Shown here: piece after piece, positions 18,763 to 28,958 of the stretch
Layout of the letters: every line of letters starts with the position of its first letter
Position numbering within the stretch: position 1 is the first letter of the stretch
DNA from: a virus
DNA: 37,882 bases
IMG/VR virus record: IMGVR_UViG_3300032050_000361
Location: 1-37,882 of that record
Strand: one strand, 5' to 3'
Position numbers and translations under genes: made by a program
Notes under the pieces: generated by a model
Databases searched by the model: none
What the model saw: only the letters and a program-made list of their open reading frames with translations
What the model was told of the DNA's origin: nothing

Positions 18763-20580
18763 GTGCCACTCTCGCTAGACGAAATCAAGGACAACTATGA
18801 GCGTTATCGCCAGTTGTATTCTGACCGTGACACCCGCATGGAACAAGTGCTTCTTGTTCGTAAGGGTCGCATGCGCGATGTTTTCCCAGATTTGTTCCCA
18901 GACGGACCATTTGAGAATCCTATCGTTGCAAACATGGTGGATATTTCCGCTCGTGACTTGTCTGAAGTTATAGCGCCACTACCCGCATTTAACTGTAATT
19001 CCCCATCTATGGTGTCTGACAAAGAACGCAAGAAGGCTGACAAACGAGAAGAAATCGTTAACGGCATTATTGATTTCTCAGACTTACAAACACAGATGTT
19101 TCCTGCAGCAGACCGTTATGTATCCTACGGATTCGTACCTGCTCAGGTTGAAGTTGATTTAGAGAACAACATGCCACGCATCCGTTTCTTTGATTCCTAT
19201 GGATGCTATCCAATCATTGACAGATTTGGAAAAGTACACGGCATGTATCAGCGCATCAAGAAGCCTTTGGCTGAACTGATGAGCGCATACCCAGAGTATG
19301 CACATTTACTGTATGACAAAGATTCTACAGATTCAATGTTGGAGATTGTTCGCTACCATGACAAAGACCAAGATATTCTTTTTGTCCCTTCAAGAAACAA
19401 TATTGTCATTGACAGAACGCCTAATCCGATTGGTGAGTGTCTTGTTCGCGTTGTTAAGCGACCATCCTTGGATGGCGAAACGCGAGGTCAATTTGACGAT
19501 GTTCTTGCAATTCAGGTTGCTAAGGCTCGCTATGCGCTTCTATCTCTTGAAGCAGCAACTAAAGCGGTTCAAGCACCACTTGTAGCCCCTCAAGATGTAA
19601 ATGAGTTAGCCTTTGGACCAGATGCTGTTATTAGAACTGAACGACCTTCAGATGTTCGCAGATTGCCAATTGAGATACCAGCAGGTGCTTTTGCACAGCA
19701 GCAGGTTCTTGAGGGAGAACTGCGCCTAGGAAGTCGTTACCCAGAATCACGCACAGGAAACATTGATGCTTCTATCGTTACAGGTCGTGGCGTACAGGCT
19801 CTTATGGGCGGATTTGATACACAAATTAAAACTGCACATGCAATGTTTGCTCGTGCCTTCGTAGAACTTATTGGGCTTGCACTCAAGGTTGACGAAAAAG
19901 TTTTTGGCGACATGGAAAAAACTCTACGCGGTACACGCAACGGAGTTCCATACGCAATTAAATATAAGCCAGCACGCGACATTGATGGTGACTACACCGT
20001 TGATGTTCAGTATGGTTTGATGGCAGGACTTGACCCTAACCGCGCTTTGGTCTTTGGTCTACAGGCTCGTGGAGATAAATTGATTTCCCGTGACTTCCTA
20101 CGCCGTCAGATGCCTTTCTCTTTCAATGCAACACAAGAAGAAGAAAAGGTTGACACCGAGGATTTGCGTGATGCAATGAAGCAAGCAATTGCTTCTTACG
20201 CACAGGCTATTCCTGCACTTGCTTCACAAGGACAAAATCCGTCAGATATTTTGTACAAATTGTCTACAGTCATTAACGAACGCCAAAAGGGTACGCCAAT
20301 TGAGCAGGCAGTATCAGAAGCGTTCCAACCAGAGAATCCCCCACCTGGTGCGATGACCCCTGAAGCAGTAAGTCCCGACATGCTTGGGCTGCCAGGTGCG
20401 GTCCCTCCAGGTGAGGGGCAACTTCCTGAAGGCTTAAGTGCTACAGGTCGGATGATTGGTGTTGCTCCAGGACAAATTGCTCCTGGTGGTCGCCCAGATG
20501 TTCAATCGCTTTTAGCAAGTTTAACCCAAAGAGGCGAACCTAATCTTCAGGCTTCCCTCGTCAGACGACTACCAGTGTAA
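18763..20580 (+). CDS. Portal protein
   Basis: A portal ring protein of about 605 residues, following terL directly. The SD AGGAGG (18752-18757) overlaps a first GTG, so GTG 18763 is the better start. It begins with a charged helix (EIKDNYERYRQLYSDRDTRMEQVLLVRKG), has a long alpha/beta core, and has a helical stem (about 360-385, RGVQALMGGFDTQIKTAHAMFARAFVE). The proline/glycine-rich tail (about 515-605) is probably flexible. Length and position match podovirus/siphovirus portals. Confidence 0.88.
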   Translation: MPLSLDEIKDNYERYRQLYSDRDTRMEQVLLVRKGRMRDVFPDLFPDGPFENPIVANMVDISARDLSEVIAPLPAFNCNSPSMVSDKERKKADKREEIVNGIIDFSDLQTQMFPAADRYVSYGFVPAQVEVDLENNMPRIRFFDSYGCYPIIDRFGKVHGMYQRIKKPLAELMSAYPEYAHLLYDKDSTDSMLEIVRYHDKDQDILFVPSRNNIVIDRTPNPIGECLVRVVKRPSLDGETRGQFDDVLAIQVAKARYALLSLEAATKAVQAPLVAPQDVNELAFGPDAVIRTERPSDVRRLPIEIPAGAFAQQQVLEGELRLGSRYPESRTGNIDASIVTGRGVQALMGGFDTQIKTAHAMFARAFVELIGLALKVDEKVFGDMEKTLRGTRNGVPYAIKYKPARDIDGDYTVDVQYGLMAGLDPNRALVFGLQARGDKLISRDFLRRQMPFSFNATQEEEKVDTEDLRDAMKQAIASYAQAIPALASQGQNPSDILYKLSTVINERQKGTPIEQAVSEAFQPENPPPGAMTPEAVSPDMLGLPGAVPPGEGQLPEGLSATGRMIGVAPGQIAPGGRPDVQSLLASLTQRGEPNLQASLVRRLPV

Positions 20581-20593
20581 GGGAGGTGACGAT

Positions 20594-20758
20594 ATGAAGA
20601 AAATGAAGAAGGCAGCAGGCAAGAAGCCAGCAAACCAAGGTTCAGCAGGAAAGCCAAACACAATGAAGCCACTTATGGCTAAGAAGGCTTCCTCAAAGGG
20701 TGGCAAGACATACTTCTCAAGCAATCCAAGCGGAACACGCGGTTCACGCAGCAAGTAA
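20594..20758 (+). CDS. Small lysine-rich basic protein (54 aa)
   Basis: ATG 20594 has a strong GGGAGGTGA SD, and the frame ends at TAA 20756-20758. About a quarter of the residues are lysine (MKKMKKAAGKK...), with a serine/glycine-rich end (SSNPSGTRGSRSK). It has no membrane segment or fold signature and is probably disordered and DNA-binding. Similar basic mini-proteins occur later (33234-33845), so they may be packaged with DNA. No family is recognised. Confidence 0.7.
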   Translation: MKKMKKAAGKKPANQGSAGKPNTMKPLMAKKASSKGGKTYFSSNPSGTRGSRSK

Positions 20759-20768
20759 TTTAAAGACC

Positions 20769-20796
20769 TGAGCAAGTCCCAAAACTGCTCAATTAA
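20769..20796 (+). terminator. Weak terminator-like hairpin
   Basis: TGAGCA (20769-20774) pairs with TGCTCA (20786-20791) around an 11-nt loop, followed by ATTAAATTT. It uses the same stem as the hairpin at 172-194. A second small stem, CGCT/AGCG, lies before the next SD. Partial termination or mRNA processing is likely. Confidence 0.4.
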
Positions 20797-20835
20797 ATTT
20801 AAATGAAATGAGCGCTATTTTAGCGAGAGGTAAAC

Positions 20836-21291
20836 ATGGCAATTCGTAAAGAAAATAATTTTCAAGTATCCGCCACAGGTGGCGCAGGTACCAATGGACA
20901 ACCTGCACGATACGCAGCAGGTATTGATAACGCACAAGATTTTTATGACATGCAAACCTCTGCTCCTATGGCTGGAGCAAACCCTGAGATTGCTGCAAAA
21001 CAAGCAACTATGGGTAACGCTGCTCCAAAAATAAGCCTTGCAGGAATTGTTCCACTTGGCGCACCAACACAATATCCAGATGAGGGTGTTGATACAGGTG
21101 CTGCACTTGGACCAAATGCTGGTTCAGAAGTAATGGCTGCGCCAAGTATGTTGCAAGCACAGAACAATGAAGATATTGCAGCCCTTGCTGCATACCTGCC
21201 TTTTTATGCAAAGATTGCCGAATCACCACAGGCATCTAATGCAACCCGCAACTGGTATCGCTACATCCGTAGTCAGGTACAGGGCGGATGA
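20836..21291 (+). CDS. Hypothetical virion-associated protein (151 aa)
   Basis: GAGAGG precedes ATG 20836. The N-terminal two thirds are low-complexity, rich in alanine, glycine and proline (GGAGTNGQPARYAAG, then MAGANPEIAAKQ), and only the last 45 residues look folded and helical (DIAALAAYLPFYAKIAE). Its stop overlaps the start of the giant protein (ATGA). It may be a small internal head or portal-associated protein. No family is recognised. Confidence 0.6.
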   Translation: MAIRKENNFQVSATGGAGTNGQPARYAAGIDNAQDFYDMQTSAPMAGANPEIAAKQATMGNAAPKISLAGIVPLGAPTQYPDEGVDTGAALGPNAGSEVMAAPSMLQAQNNEDIAALAAYLPFYAKIAESPQASNATRNWYRYIRSQVQGG

Positions 21292-24200
21292 GTTGGTTAG
21301 ATAATTTAGGTAAGTTAGCAAAGTCAGCAATTGACTTTACTGGTTTACCAGGACTATTTAAAGACTTAGCAACTGCAGGCTCTAATGATGACCCGTGGTA
21401 TGTAGATGGCATTAACTTTGTTAAGAACACAGCCAAGGTTGCCACAACTCCAGTTCGCGCTGCTGTTGGTGGATTGCTTGCTGTTGGTGAAGCATCATAC
21501 GAACTAGGTGGCAGAGTACGCCGTGAAGGTGTTGAAACACTCCTTGACCAACCGTTCATGTACAACAAGTTTAAACGCCCTGGTGAGTCATACGCTGATT
21601 ACACCATCCGCGTTGAAAAAGAAAAAGAAAACATTTCACTTGGTCAAGCAGCGCTTTCTGTTCTTTCTCCAGGCTCTGCTGGCGGAGAAAAGAGTGGTTG
21701 GCTTCAAGATTGGACAGAGAATAACTTTAAATTCCTATCTGCTGGTTTTGATGTATTTGACCCTGAAGATAGAAAAATTGCTTTTAGTGAGCAGTACACA
21801 GGTAAGTTTTTATCTGGCTTACAAGACATCACAGCATCAACAATTATTGACCCATTAACCTTTACTGGTTTCTTGGGTAAGGGTGCTGTTATTGCAGCCA
21901 AGGCTCCGATGCTTGACCAAATTTCTGGTCGCACAGCCCGTGCTGTATTTGGTAAGTTTGCAATGACACCAGAGCGTATGGATAACATCCTTACTAAAGC
22001 CCTTGAGGGAACTGGTGAAGGACTTACAGATGTTCAATTCCTTGCTCGCTCAAATGCTCGTGAGCAGTATGAATACTGGCGCAAAAAGAAAGTAACCAAC
22101 CCAGATGCCATGGCGTATCTTTTTGGTCGCGCCACTAATGAGCAAGAAGTTGTAGATACTTTTAGAGCAGTAATGTTCAAGGATACAAACTCAATTTCTA
22201 AAATTGCAGATGCCGATGCTGAGGCAGCAATTGTTCTTGAGAACATGAACGATGTGCCACACCCACAGCGTATGTTCCTTGAAGGCAAAAGCGATGGAGA
22301 TTTGATTACCTCACCTAAGTACAATGAGGCACTTGGTGGTTATGTTGGCAAACTAAAAGAAGAAGATGACCGCTTCCGTGCTGCGCTAGAAACTGTACAA
22401 ACTGGTGGACAGATTAAGTATGGTTTTAGCCGTGGACCTTGGGAAGGTAAACTTGCTGAGAAGTCTAAGAAGCAAGCACAGTTAACTTTTGCTGAACCAG
22501 ACTCTGTAGTTTTCCAAAAGACAAGCCTTCACCCAATCGTTAAGGTTGTTAACTACTTCACCAAAGAATTGCCAAGTGGTGTATTTAATGTTAACGATGG
22601 TGACTCATATATTGAGTTTAATGCTTTCTTGCGTGAGGCTAATGAGTTGTCAAAGGGCGCATTTGGCGCACGGGCTGCAAATTACGCTGACCAGTATTTA
22701 AACGCTGCTACTCAAGGCGAGCGCATGGTTGTTATTAAGCGTGCTGAAATGGATGCAATGGCTACATTGTTTCCAAACTATGACCAGCAGACAATTGAAA
22801 AGTTATATGCAATTTTTGATTATCGCCGTGCATCACGCATTAAGCAGCACCGCGACCAAGGCTTTGTTTCTTACTTAGAAAACGGTCAAGTTGTAAACGC
22901 TGTTAGCCCAGTACTACAGCGCGAATCAGCAAACTTTGTAATCATCGCAGACTTGCGCAAACTAAAGTATGCAATTGATTCACATGAGCGTATTCTTCCT
23001 GGCATCCTTGATGGACTTAACTTTGAAGATTTGACCTTCCGTACACAAAAGGGACTATCTGCCCTAGGTACGATTAACGACATTTTTAAAACCTCTGTGC
23101 TTATGCGCCTTGGTTATACTGTTCGTAACATTACCGAAGCACAACTATCTATGTTGGCTAAGGGATTTGCTATGCCAGCAATGGTTGCAGCAGGCGGAGC
23201 AGAAGGCGTAAAGCGTTTCTTTGGTAATCGCAAAGTTGGCTTTACCCGTCTTATTGACCAAGTAAATGTTATGGCTGGTCGCATTGACGATATTCCAACA
23301 ATGCAATATGCCTTTATGACTGAGGTTGATAAGTTGCGTGCTATTGACATGAGCCGTAAGCAACTTGCAAAGGCTATCTCACAGCGCATACGAGATATAG
23401 AAACAGACAAGTTTAAAGTTCGTCTAACTGGAGATGTTGGTCCACTCACCGTAGAGGATGAGTTAACCACGCTGCGTGGAGCATTGGCTGACCTAGAATC
23501 AGTTACCCTCTATCACGGAAGTTCAGAGGCGGGATTTGCCCTAGACCAAACCCGTGCATTAGCGGCATCTGCATCACCAACTATTGCTCGCAGATACTCA
23601 GAAGGTGCAACCTTCCACTCTGCAGAGAACTATCTAGCAACACCATCTGGTCGCCCTGGAAAGATTACAGATGTTGATGCAAGAATTTCTCAAGCACAAC
23701 GCGCTATCCGCGATGCTGAGAAAAAGATTGTTCAGGCTGAAAAAGACATTGCTGCCTCTGGCTCAACCCAGTGGGATGTAAACCTTCTTCGTCAAACAAT
23801 TGCAGATAATAAGGCAATTCTTAAGAAGGCTCGTGCTTCTGAAAAAGGCGCAGAGCGTAGAGCAGCAACACTTGATGATGCAGCAGATAACCTGCTAACA
23901 GACATGATTGCTGCTAAGAACGCTGGCAGAGAAGTTGAAATGCGCACAGCCCGTGGCTGGCGCAAGGTTGAATCCCTTGACTTCCAGCAGATTCGTCTTG
24001 CCGAAGAAGGCGAACTCAATGTTAGCCCAGAACTATTCCGCCGTGCGGTATTCCGTGTTAAAGGTGGCAGTGGTTCTGTAAATGCAGTTCGTGTTTATGG
24101 AGAGGCTCTATACCTAACCAAGTGGAGCGATGTTCCAGTAGAACTCCGCGAGTTAGCATTTGATAACAAACTTTCAAATTTCAGAGCATGGGTAAGTTCA

Positions 24201-27116
24201 AAGGGTTGGCAAGACCAAAACTCACCAATCTACAAGTACCTACGCGATAATGGCTATGGTCGTGCTGTTGTTGCAGACGACAAGCGTGCTGGTGGTGTGT
24301 CACACATCGTATTGCCAGAGGCAGTCGGTGGTAAAGGTCGCACTCGTTCAGTCAATGAATATGTTTCTAAACTACAAGAGCGTGCTGCTATTGAGATGCA
24401 GGAAGATTTCCCTGTACTAGAGCAGGCAATGGCTACTCCAAAGGAGCGCCGTGCTGCACGCACTGCTGCTCGTAAGGCTGCTCGCGCTCGCCGTGGCGAA
24501 AGTTCTGTATCTCCTTACTACAATAAGGAAAATGTTGATGCCATGATTAACAATGGTGTTGAAGATGCAGCAGAAAACTTGGCTCGCCTATACAGCATGT
24601 CCCATGCTCATCTTGATGACATGTCAGCACGCTTAAGTTCACGCATTACCCGCGCTGAAAGCAATGCAATTAAGCAGCGTACTGGCTATGGCTACATGAA
24701 CATTGAGGCAAATGGTCAGACATACGAAGTTCCTGAACTATTCCAAGATGCAACATGGTTTATGGGTCGCACTTCTGCTGAAGATACATGGAACGCCATG
24801 GTTGGAACTCAAGAAATGGCTTTCTCAGCAGGTATTGGCGCACGAACAGTAAGCCTTGTTAAGGCAAATGACCCTCGTTACTTTGAGGGTTGGGCAAACA
24901 TTTTGAATATGCACTTCCGTGACCCTGAAACTGGCATCATGGACCCAGTTGTTCGCCGTATTTTAGACGGAGAAACTGACAAAGACATCCTTAACTGGAT
25001 GACTCGCTCTTATGAGGGTCGTACATACGCCAATGACACATACACATCTGTCAAGGAAGGCTATGGATTCACCAAACTTAAGGGTGGAGAACTTGATGAG
25101 GACTTGCTAGAGAAGATTAACATTACTCGCAGCGCCGTTAAGTTGTATATTCCAGATGAAGAAACAGCATTATTCCTCAGTACTGCAGCACCAGACGGCA
25201 AACCGCTAACTGGTGGCGATGTACAGAACTACTTGCGTGACCGTTTTGGCAGTAACCCAGAAAACTTGCCAGATATTAACGGCTTGCTTGTTACAACTAG
25301 CAAAGAGTACAAAGACCAAGAACGCCTGATTGATACTTTCAATCGCCGTGTTATGCGTTTCCTTGGTTCACTACCTGAAGATGTTTTTGCTCGTCACCCA
25401 CTAGCACGCGCTCAGTACAACCGTAACATAAAGATTAACCTAGAGAACATGGCTGCTGGCAAGGGAACTGAAAAGTTAACTGCCGAAGAAATCAACCGTG
25501 CTATCAGGGGCGCTCGTGAAGATGCTCGCCGTGAGGTTGAGCGCACACTGTTTACTATCGTGCGCCGTACCCGCGCTTCTTCAAGCCAAGTAATGCAGTT
25601 GATGTTCCCGTTCTATGCAGCGTATGAAAATACTATGAAGCGCTGGTCTGGAATTATTGCTGAGAACCCACAGGCTGTAGCAACTGCTGGTCGTACTATT
25701 GCCCAAGTTGTTAACGGTCAGACCGTTGTTGACCAAGATGGTAACCGCATTACAGATGCTAAGAAACTATCTGGCGATGGCATGGCTAACCTTGTAATAC
25801 AAGTTCCAGAAGGATTTATTAAGTCATTGCCACAGCAATGGCAAGAGGTAGCACAAAACGCATTTAAGACAGTAAGCATCCCGCTTTCATCCTTAGATGT
25901 TATTACACAGGGACAGCCTGGCAACCCAGGATTTGGACCTTATGCAGTGCTTCCAACATATTTGATTCTGCGTAATCGCCCAGAGTTAGAAGAAGCGTTT
26001 AAACCTTTGTTCCCTGCTGGTATGCCACAGTCTGCAACAGACTTGTTTGCACCTGCTGCTCTACGGCGTTTAAACACCATGTGGCGACAGGATGAACTAT
26101 ATGTTCGTACCTTCAATCAGATGCTCCGCTATGAAGCCTACAACTTCAACAGTGGCAAGCGTACTGATGCTCCTACACTAGATGAGATTACCGACAAGAC
26201 AAATAAGTTTTTCTTGCTCCGTGCTTTAAGTTCTATATCAATGCCGTTTGCTATTGCTCCAGAAATGGACTTCTACCAGCAAACCTACCGCCAGTTCCTA
26301 AACCAATACGGTCCAGGCGAGGCAGAAGCACGATTCCTTGAGATGTACCCAGATTACTTTGAGGCTACGGTAAGCCTGTCTAAGTCACCAGGAAGCCTTG
26401 AGGCTAACCTTGATACAGTCAAGAACCTTAAGAAGTTCCGTGGACTTATGGCAGCAGCCGAAGCATCAGATAATCCAGAACTTATTGGATTCTTGGCTAA
26501 TGACTTTGATGGTCAGTACACATTTAGCCAAGCAGCATACCAATGGCAGTACAACCAAGGCGCTTACCCTGGCTCTAAGAACACTTACCGCCAGAACCGT
26601 AGCCCTGAAGAACTGCTACGAGATGCAAACATTAAGCGTGGTTGGACTCAGTTCAATTCCCTTATGGGTCAAATCAACACATTTAAGATTCAAAACGGAA
26701 TCGTATCTGACACAGATAACCGTATGGATGTAATCAACGGTGCTAAGAAGTTATGGCTTCGCCAGATGGCAGAAGAAAACTTTGACTGGTATTCAGAATA
26801 CATCTCGCCAGACAGAGGTAAATATGAGCGCCGTGCAATGGTGCTTAAGCAAGCCCTATCTGATAAGAATTGGATGGCACAAAATGGTGACCGCCCAGTA
26901 GTAAAAGCAATGGCTGTATACCTAGATGTTCGTGAACAGGTCAATCAACTACTTACCCAACGCGAACAATTAGGTGGCTCACGGATGTTATCGGCTAAGA
27001 AAAATGCAGATGTTGCATATGTCTTTGAGCAGGTAAGACAGCAACTTATTGCTGAAAGTCCAGAGTTTGAAGAATTCCTTAATCGTTACTTTATCAATGA
27101 CACGGTGGTGGTCTAA
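21288..27116 (+). CDS. Giant virion protein, probable internal/ejected protein (1942 aa)
   Basis: By far the longest gene, between portal and scaffold. The sequence is mostly helical and charged without clear transmembrane repeats, so it does not look like an ordinary tape measure. Residues of about 738-780 (LYHGSSE..., ASPTIARRYSEG) and about 930-1015 (GEALYLTKW, YLRDNGYGRAVVADDK, SHIVLPEA), separated by a coiled coil, recall an ADP-ribosyltransferase-like domain; this is tentative. A basic ARKAARARR stretch lies near residue 1060. Large proteins at this position in podoviruses are ejected with DNA. Three GTTTAAAC copies are present. Confidence 0.6.
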   Translation: MSWLDNLGKLAKSAIDFTGLPGLFKDLATAGSNDDPWYVDGINFVKNTAKVATTPVRAAVGGLLAVGEASYELGGRVRREGVETLLDQPFMYNKFKRPGESYADYTIRVEKEKENISLGQAALSVLSPGSAGGEKSGWLQDWTENNFKFLSAGFDVFDPEDRKIAFSEQYTGKFLSGLQDITASTIIDPLTFTGFLGKGAVIAAKAPMLDQISGRTARAVFGKFAMTPERMDNILTKALEGTGEGLTDVQFLARSNAREQYEYWRKKKVTNPDAMAYLFGRATNEQEVVDTFRAVMFKDTNSISKIADADAEAAIVLENMNDVPHPQRMFLEGKSDGDLITSPKYNEALGGYVGKLKEEDDRFRAALETVQTGGQIKYGFSRGPWEGKLAEKSKKQAQLTFAEPDSVVFQKTSLHPIVKVVNYFTKELPSGVFNVNDGDSYIEFNAFLREANELSKGAFGARAANYADQYLNAATQGERMVVIKRAEMDAMATLFPNYDQQTIEKLYAIFDYRRASRIKQHRDQGFVSYLENGQVVNAVSPVLQRESANFVIIADLRKLKYAIDSHERILPGILDGLNFEDLTFRTQKGLSALGTINDIFKTSVLMRLGYTVRNITEAQLSMLAKGFAMPAMVAAGGAEGVKRFFGNRKVGFTRLIDQVNVMAGRIDDIPTMQYAFMTEVDKLRAIDMSRKQLAKAISQRIRDIETDKFKVRLTGDVGPLTVEDELTTLRGALADLESVTLYHGSSEAGFALDQTRALAASASPTIARRYSEGATFHSAENYLATPSGRPGKITDVDARISQAQRAIRDAEKKIVQAEKDIAASGSTQWDVNLLRQTIADNKAILKKARASEKGAERRAATLDDAADNLLTDMIAAKNAGREVEMRTARGWRKVESLDFQQIRLAEEGELNVSPELFRRAVFRVKGGSGSVNAVRVYGEALYLTKWSDVPVELRELAFDNKLSNFRAWVSSKGWQDQNSPIYKYLRDNGYGRAVVADDKRAGGVSHIVLPEAVGGKGRTRSVNEYVSKLQERAAIEMQEDFPVLEQAMATPKERRAARTAARKAARARRGESSVSPYYNKENVDAMINNGVEDAAENLARLYSMSHAHLDDMSARLSSRITRAESNAIKQRTGYGYMNIEANGQTYEVPELFQDATWFMGRTSAEDTWNAMVGTQEMAFSAGIGARTVSLVKANDPRYFEGWANILNMHFRDPETGIMDPVVRRILDGETDKDILNWMTRSYEGRTYANDTYTSVKEGYGFTKLKGGELDEDLLEKINITRSAVKLYIPDEETALFLSTAAPDGKPLTGGDVQNYLRDRFGSNPENLPDINGLLVTTSKEYKDQERLIDTFNRRVMRFLGSLPEDVFARHPLARAQYNRNIKINLENMAAGKGTEKLTAEEINRAIRGAREDARREVERTLFTIVRRTRASSSQVMQLMFPFYAAYENTMKRWSGIIAENPQAVATAGRTIAQVVNGQTVVDQDGNRITDAKKLSGDGMANLVIQVPEGFIKSLPQQWQEVAQNAFKTVSIPLSSLDVITQGQPGNPGFGPYAVLPTYLILRNRPELEEAFKPLFPAGMPQSATDLFAPAALRRLNTMWRQDELYVRTFNQMLRYEAYNFNSGKRTDAPTLDEITDKTNKFFLLRALSSISMPFAIAPEMDFYQQTYRQFLNQYGPGEAEARFLEMYPDYFEATVSLSKSPGSLEANLDTVKNLKKFRGLMAAAEASDNPELIGFLANDFDGQYTFSQAAYQWQYNQGAYPGSKNTYRQNRSPEELLRDANIKRGWTQFNSLMGQINTFKIQNGIVSDTDNRMDVINGAKKLWLRQMAEENFDWYSEYISPDRGKYERRAMVLKQALSDKNWMAQNGDRPVVKAMAVYLDVREQVNQLLTQREQLGGSRMLSAKKNADVAYVFEQVRQQLIAESPEFEEFLNRYFINDTVVV

Positions 27117-27517
27117 TGGCTAAAAAAGAAACTCCAGGTACCGCATCAGGAACTGCTGCTGGAACTGGCTCAAATACAGGTGGCGTTGATTTAGCAGCCC
27201 TAGTTGCTGCAGCACAGGCTGCTGGCTTGGGTGGAGATGCTACAAGCAAAGGACCAGTTTTCACACAGCAAGAGGCTGCTGCTTATGTACAAAGCGTGTA
27301 TCAACAGTTGCTTGGGCGTAATGCTGTAGGCGCGGAATACACCAAAGGTATCAATATTTTCTTGAATCAGTCCAAAGATACATCTGTCACTGGTCGTCAG
27401 GCTGCTCTTGTTCAGGCTGTAGAAGGAACCTCAGAGTTTCGCAAGCGTGAAGAAAACAAATACTTAGATGCTATCTATAGCGCGGTTATGGAAGATGTTA
27501 GAAAGGCTCAGGGATAA
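27116..27517 (+). CDS. Hypothetical virion protein (133 aa)
   Basis: The start shares a base with the stop of the giant gene. The first 45 residues are glycine/alanine/threonine-rich and disordered; the rest is helical (FTQQEAAAYVQSVYQQLLGRN, then FRKREENKYLDAIYSAV). The segment YVQSVYQQLLGRNAVGAEYTKG resembles a short DUF4214-like helical pair. It belongs to the block of large internal or structural proteins and is probably virion-associated. Confidence 0.55.
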   Translation: MAKKETPGTASGTAAGTGSNTGGVDLAALVAAAQAAGLGGDATSKGPVFTQQEAAAYVQSVYQQLLGRNAVGAEYTKGINIFLNQSKDTSVTGRQAALVQAVEGTSEFRKREENKYLDAIYSAVMEDVRKAQG

Positions 27518-28956
27518 TGGCGGAAAGAACTGCTGGTTTTGCACCTGATGTAGAAACTCCCGAAGAAACCCTGCGCAAACTTGGTCTTGCTATTTATCAA
27601 AATGAGCAGATTATTAAAAGCGCTAAACCTGGTAGCCCACAGTTTGAAAAGGCTAAGAAGGCTCTTGTTGAATTGCGCAAGCAATTTGCTGTTGCCAATG
27701 AAGCAGTAAATAAACAACGCGAAGGCGAAAAGGCTACTGCTGCTGCAAAAGCAAAGGCTAAGGCTACAGAGGAATTAAAGCGTGCAGAAGCCCTTGGTGA
27801 TGAAGAAAAAGCCAGAATAGCAAGAGATAAAATCAAGAAGGCTGAAGAAGGCGTAACTGATAATGCTAAAGACAGCGATGGCGATGGCATCCCAGATGTT
27901 AAAGACAACCTTCCAAATGTAAAAAATCCAGACCAAAAAACTGGCACTGGCACAACCAAGCCAAAAGTTACTACTGCCTCAACTGCTGGAGCCAAAGGCT
28001 CTGGCGCTGGTGCAGGAGCAGGCGCTGGAGCAGGTGCAGGTGCCGACACTGGTGCAGATAACAAACAAATTTGGATAAGTTTCCTTCGTAAGACATTTGC
28101 TGGTCTTGAGGATAAAACTCAAAAAGACCAGATTGACAAATTGTTTGATTTGGCTGTTGCTCAGAAGTGGGATGAAAAAACCTTTATGGAAGCCCTTAAG
28201 GGTACTGCTTGGTGGCAAAACACCTTTCCAAGCCTACGCCAGTTCTTCCTAGACACAAATGACCCACGCAATAAAAGCACATTTGCTGAAAAAGTAAAGA
28301 ACAACATTGATACAATCAATGACACTTTAGAAAAACTTGGAATCTCTGCTCAATTTGTAGACCCAGTTACAGGTAAAGTCAATGACAACAAAGACTTTAT
28401 TGAAGGCATTGCTATGGAAGCAATCAAGAATAATTGGGATGATAACCAAATTCAAAATTACTTGGCTACCAAAGGCAACATCCTTTTTACTGGTGGTGGA
28501 ACCATTGGCTCCTACTACAACCAAGTAAAGCAACAGGCTTATCTATACGGAGTAACCCTTGATAAGACTATGCAGGATACGATTAACTATTCTTTGCTTG
28601 ACCCTAATGACGGTAGAGATATTAACTACTGGTTAAACAATGTCAAGCAGATGGCTATAGATACTCCTGAGTATAAGCCTTTCTTAGAATCTCTTAAGGC
28701 TGGTCGTAATCTGTACGAAGTAACAAATAGTTATCGCGCTCAGATGGCTAATCTATTAGAGGTTGATTCAACAGCGATTACTTGGAAAGACTTGATGAGT
28801 AAGGTTATTGATAACCAATCAGGCAATGCTCGCACATTTGCTGACTTTACAAAGCAATTAAAACAAGACCCACTATGGCAGTACACCCGTAATGCAAAGG
28901 AAACCTATAGCAATATGGCACTTGACTTGGCTAAGATGTTTGGATATTCGGGGTAA
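27517..28956 (+). CDS. Virion protein with coiled coil, Ca-loop and Gly-Ala linker (479 aa)
   Basis: Residues of about 14-115 form a long charged coiled coil (KALVELRKQFAVANEAVNKQ, then KAKAKATEELKRAEALGDEE). Residues 119-131 read DSDGDGIPDVKDN, the aspartate-rich calcium-binding loop of thrombospondin type 3/EF-hand-like repeats. A GAGAGAGA linker (about 162-176) leads to a helical C-terminal domain. It shares a base with the previous stop. Taken with its neighbours it is likely an internal or ejected virion protein; no homologue is named. Confidence 0.58.
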   Translation: MAERTAGFAPDVETPEETLRKLGLAIYQNEQIIKSAKPGSPQFEKAKKALVELRKQFAVANEAVNKQREGEKATAAAKAKAKATEELKRAEALGDEEKARIARDKIKKAEEGVTDNAKDSDGDGIPDVKDNLPNVKNPDQKTGTGTTKPKVTTASTAGAKGSGAGAGAGAGAGAGADTGADNKQIWISFLRKTFAGLEDKTQKDQIDKLFDLAVAQKWDEKTFMEALKGTAWWQNTFPSLRQFFLDTNDPRNKSTFAEKVKNNIDTINDTLEKLGISAQFVDPVTGKVNDNKDFIEGIAMEAIKNNWDDNQIQNYLATKGNILFTGGGTIGSYYNQVKQQAYLYGVTLDKTMQDTINYSLLDPNDGRDINYWLNNVKQMAIDTPEYKPFLESLKAGRNLYEVTNSYRAQMANLLEVDSTAITWKDLMSKVIDNQSGNARTFADFTKQLKQDPLWQYTRNAKETYSNMALDLAKMFGYSG

Positions 28957-28958
28957 TC

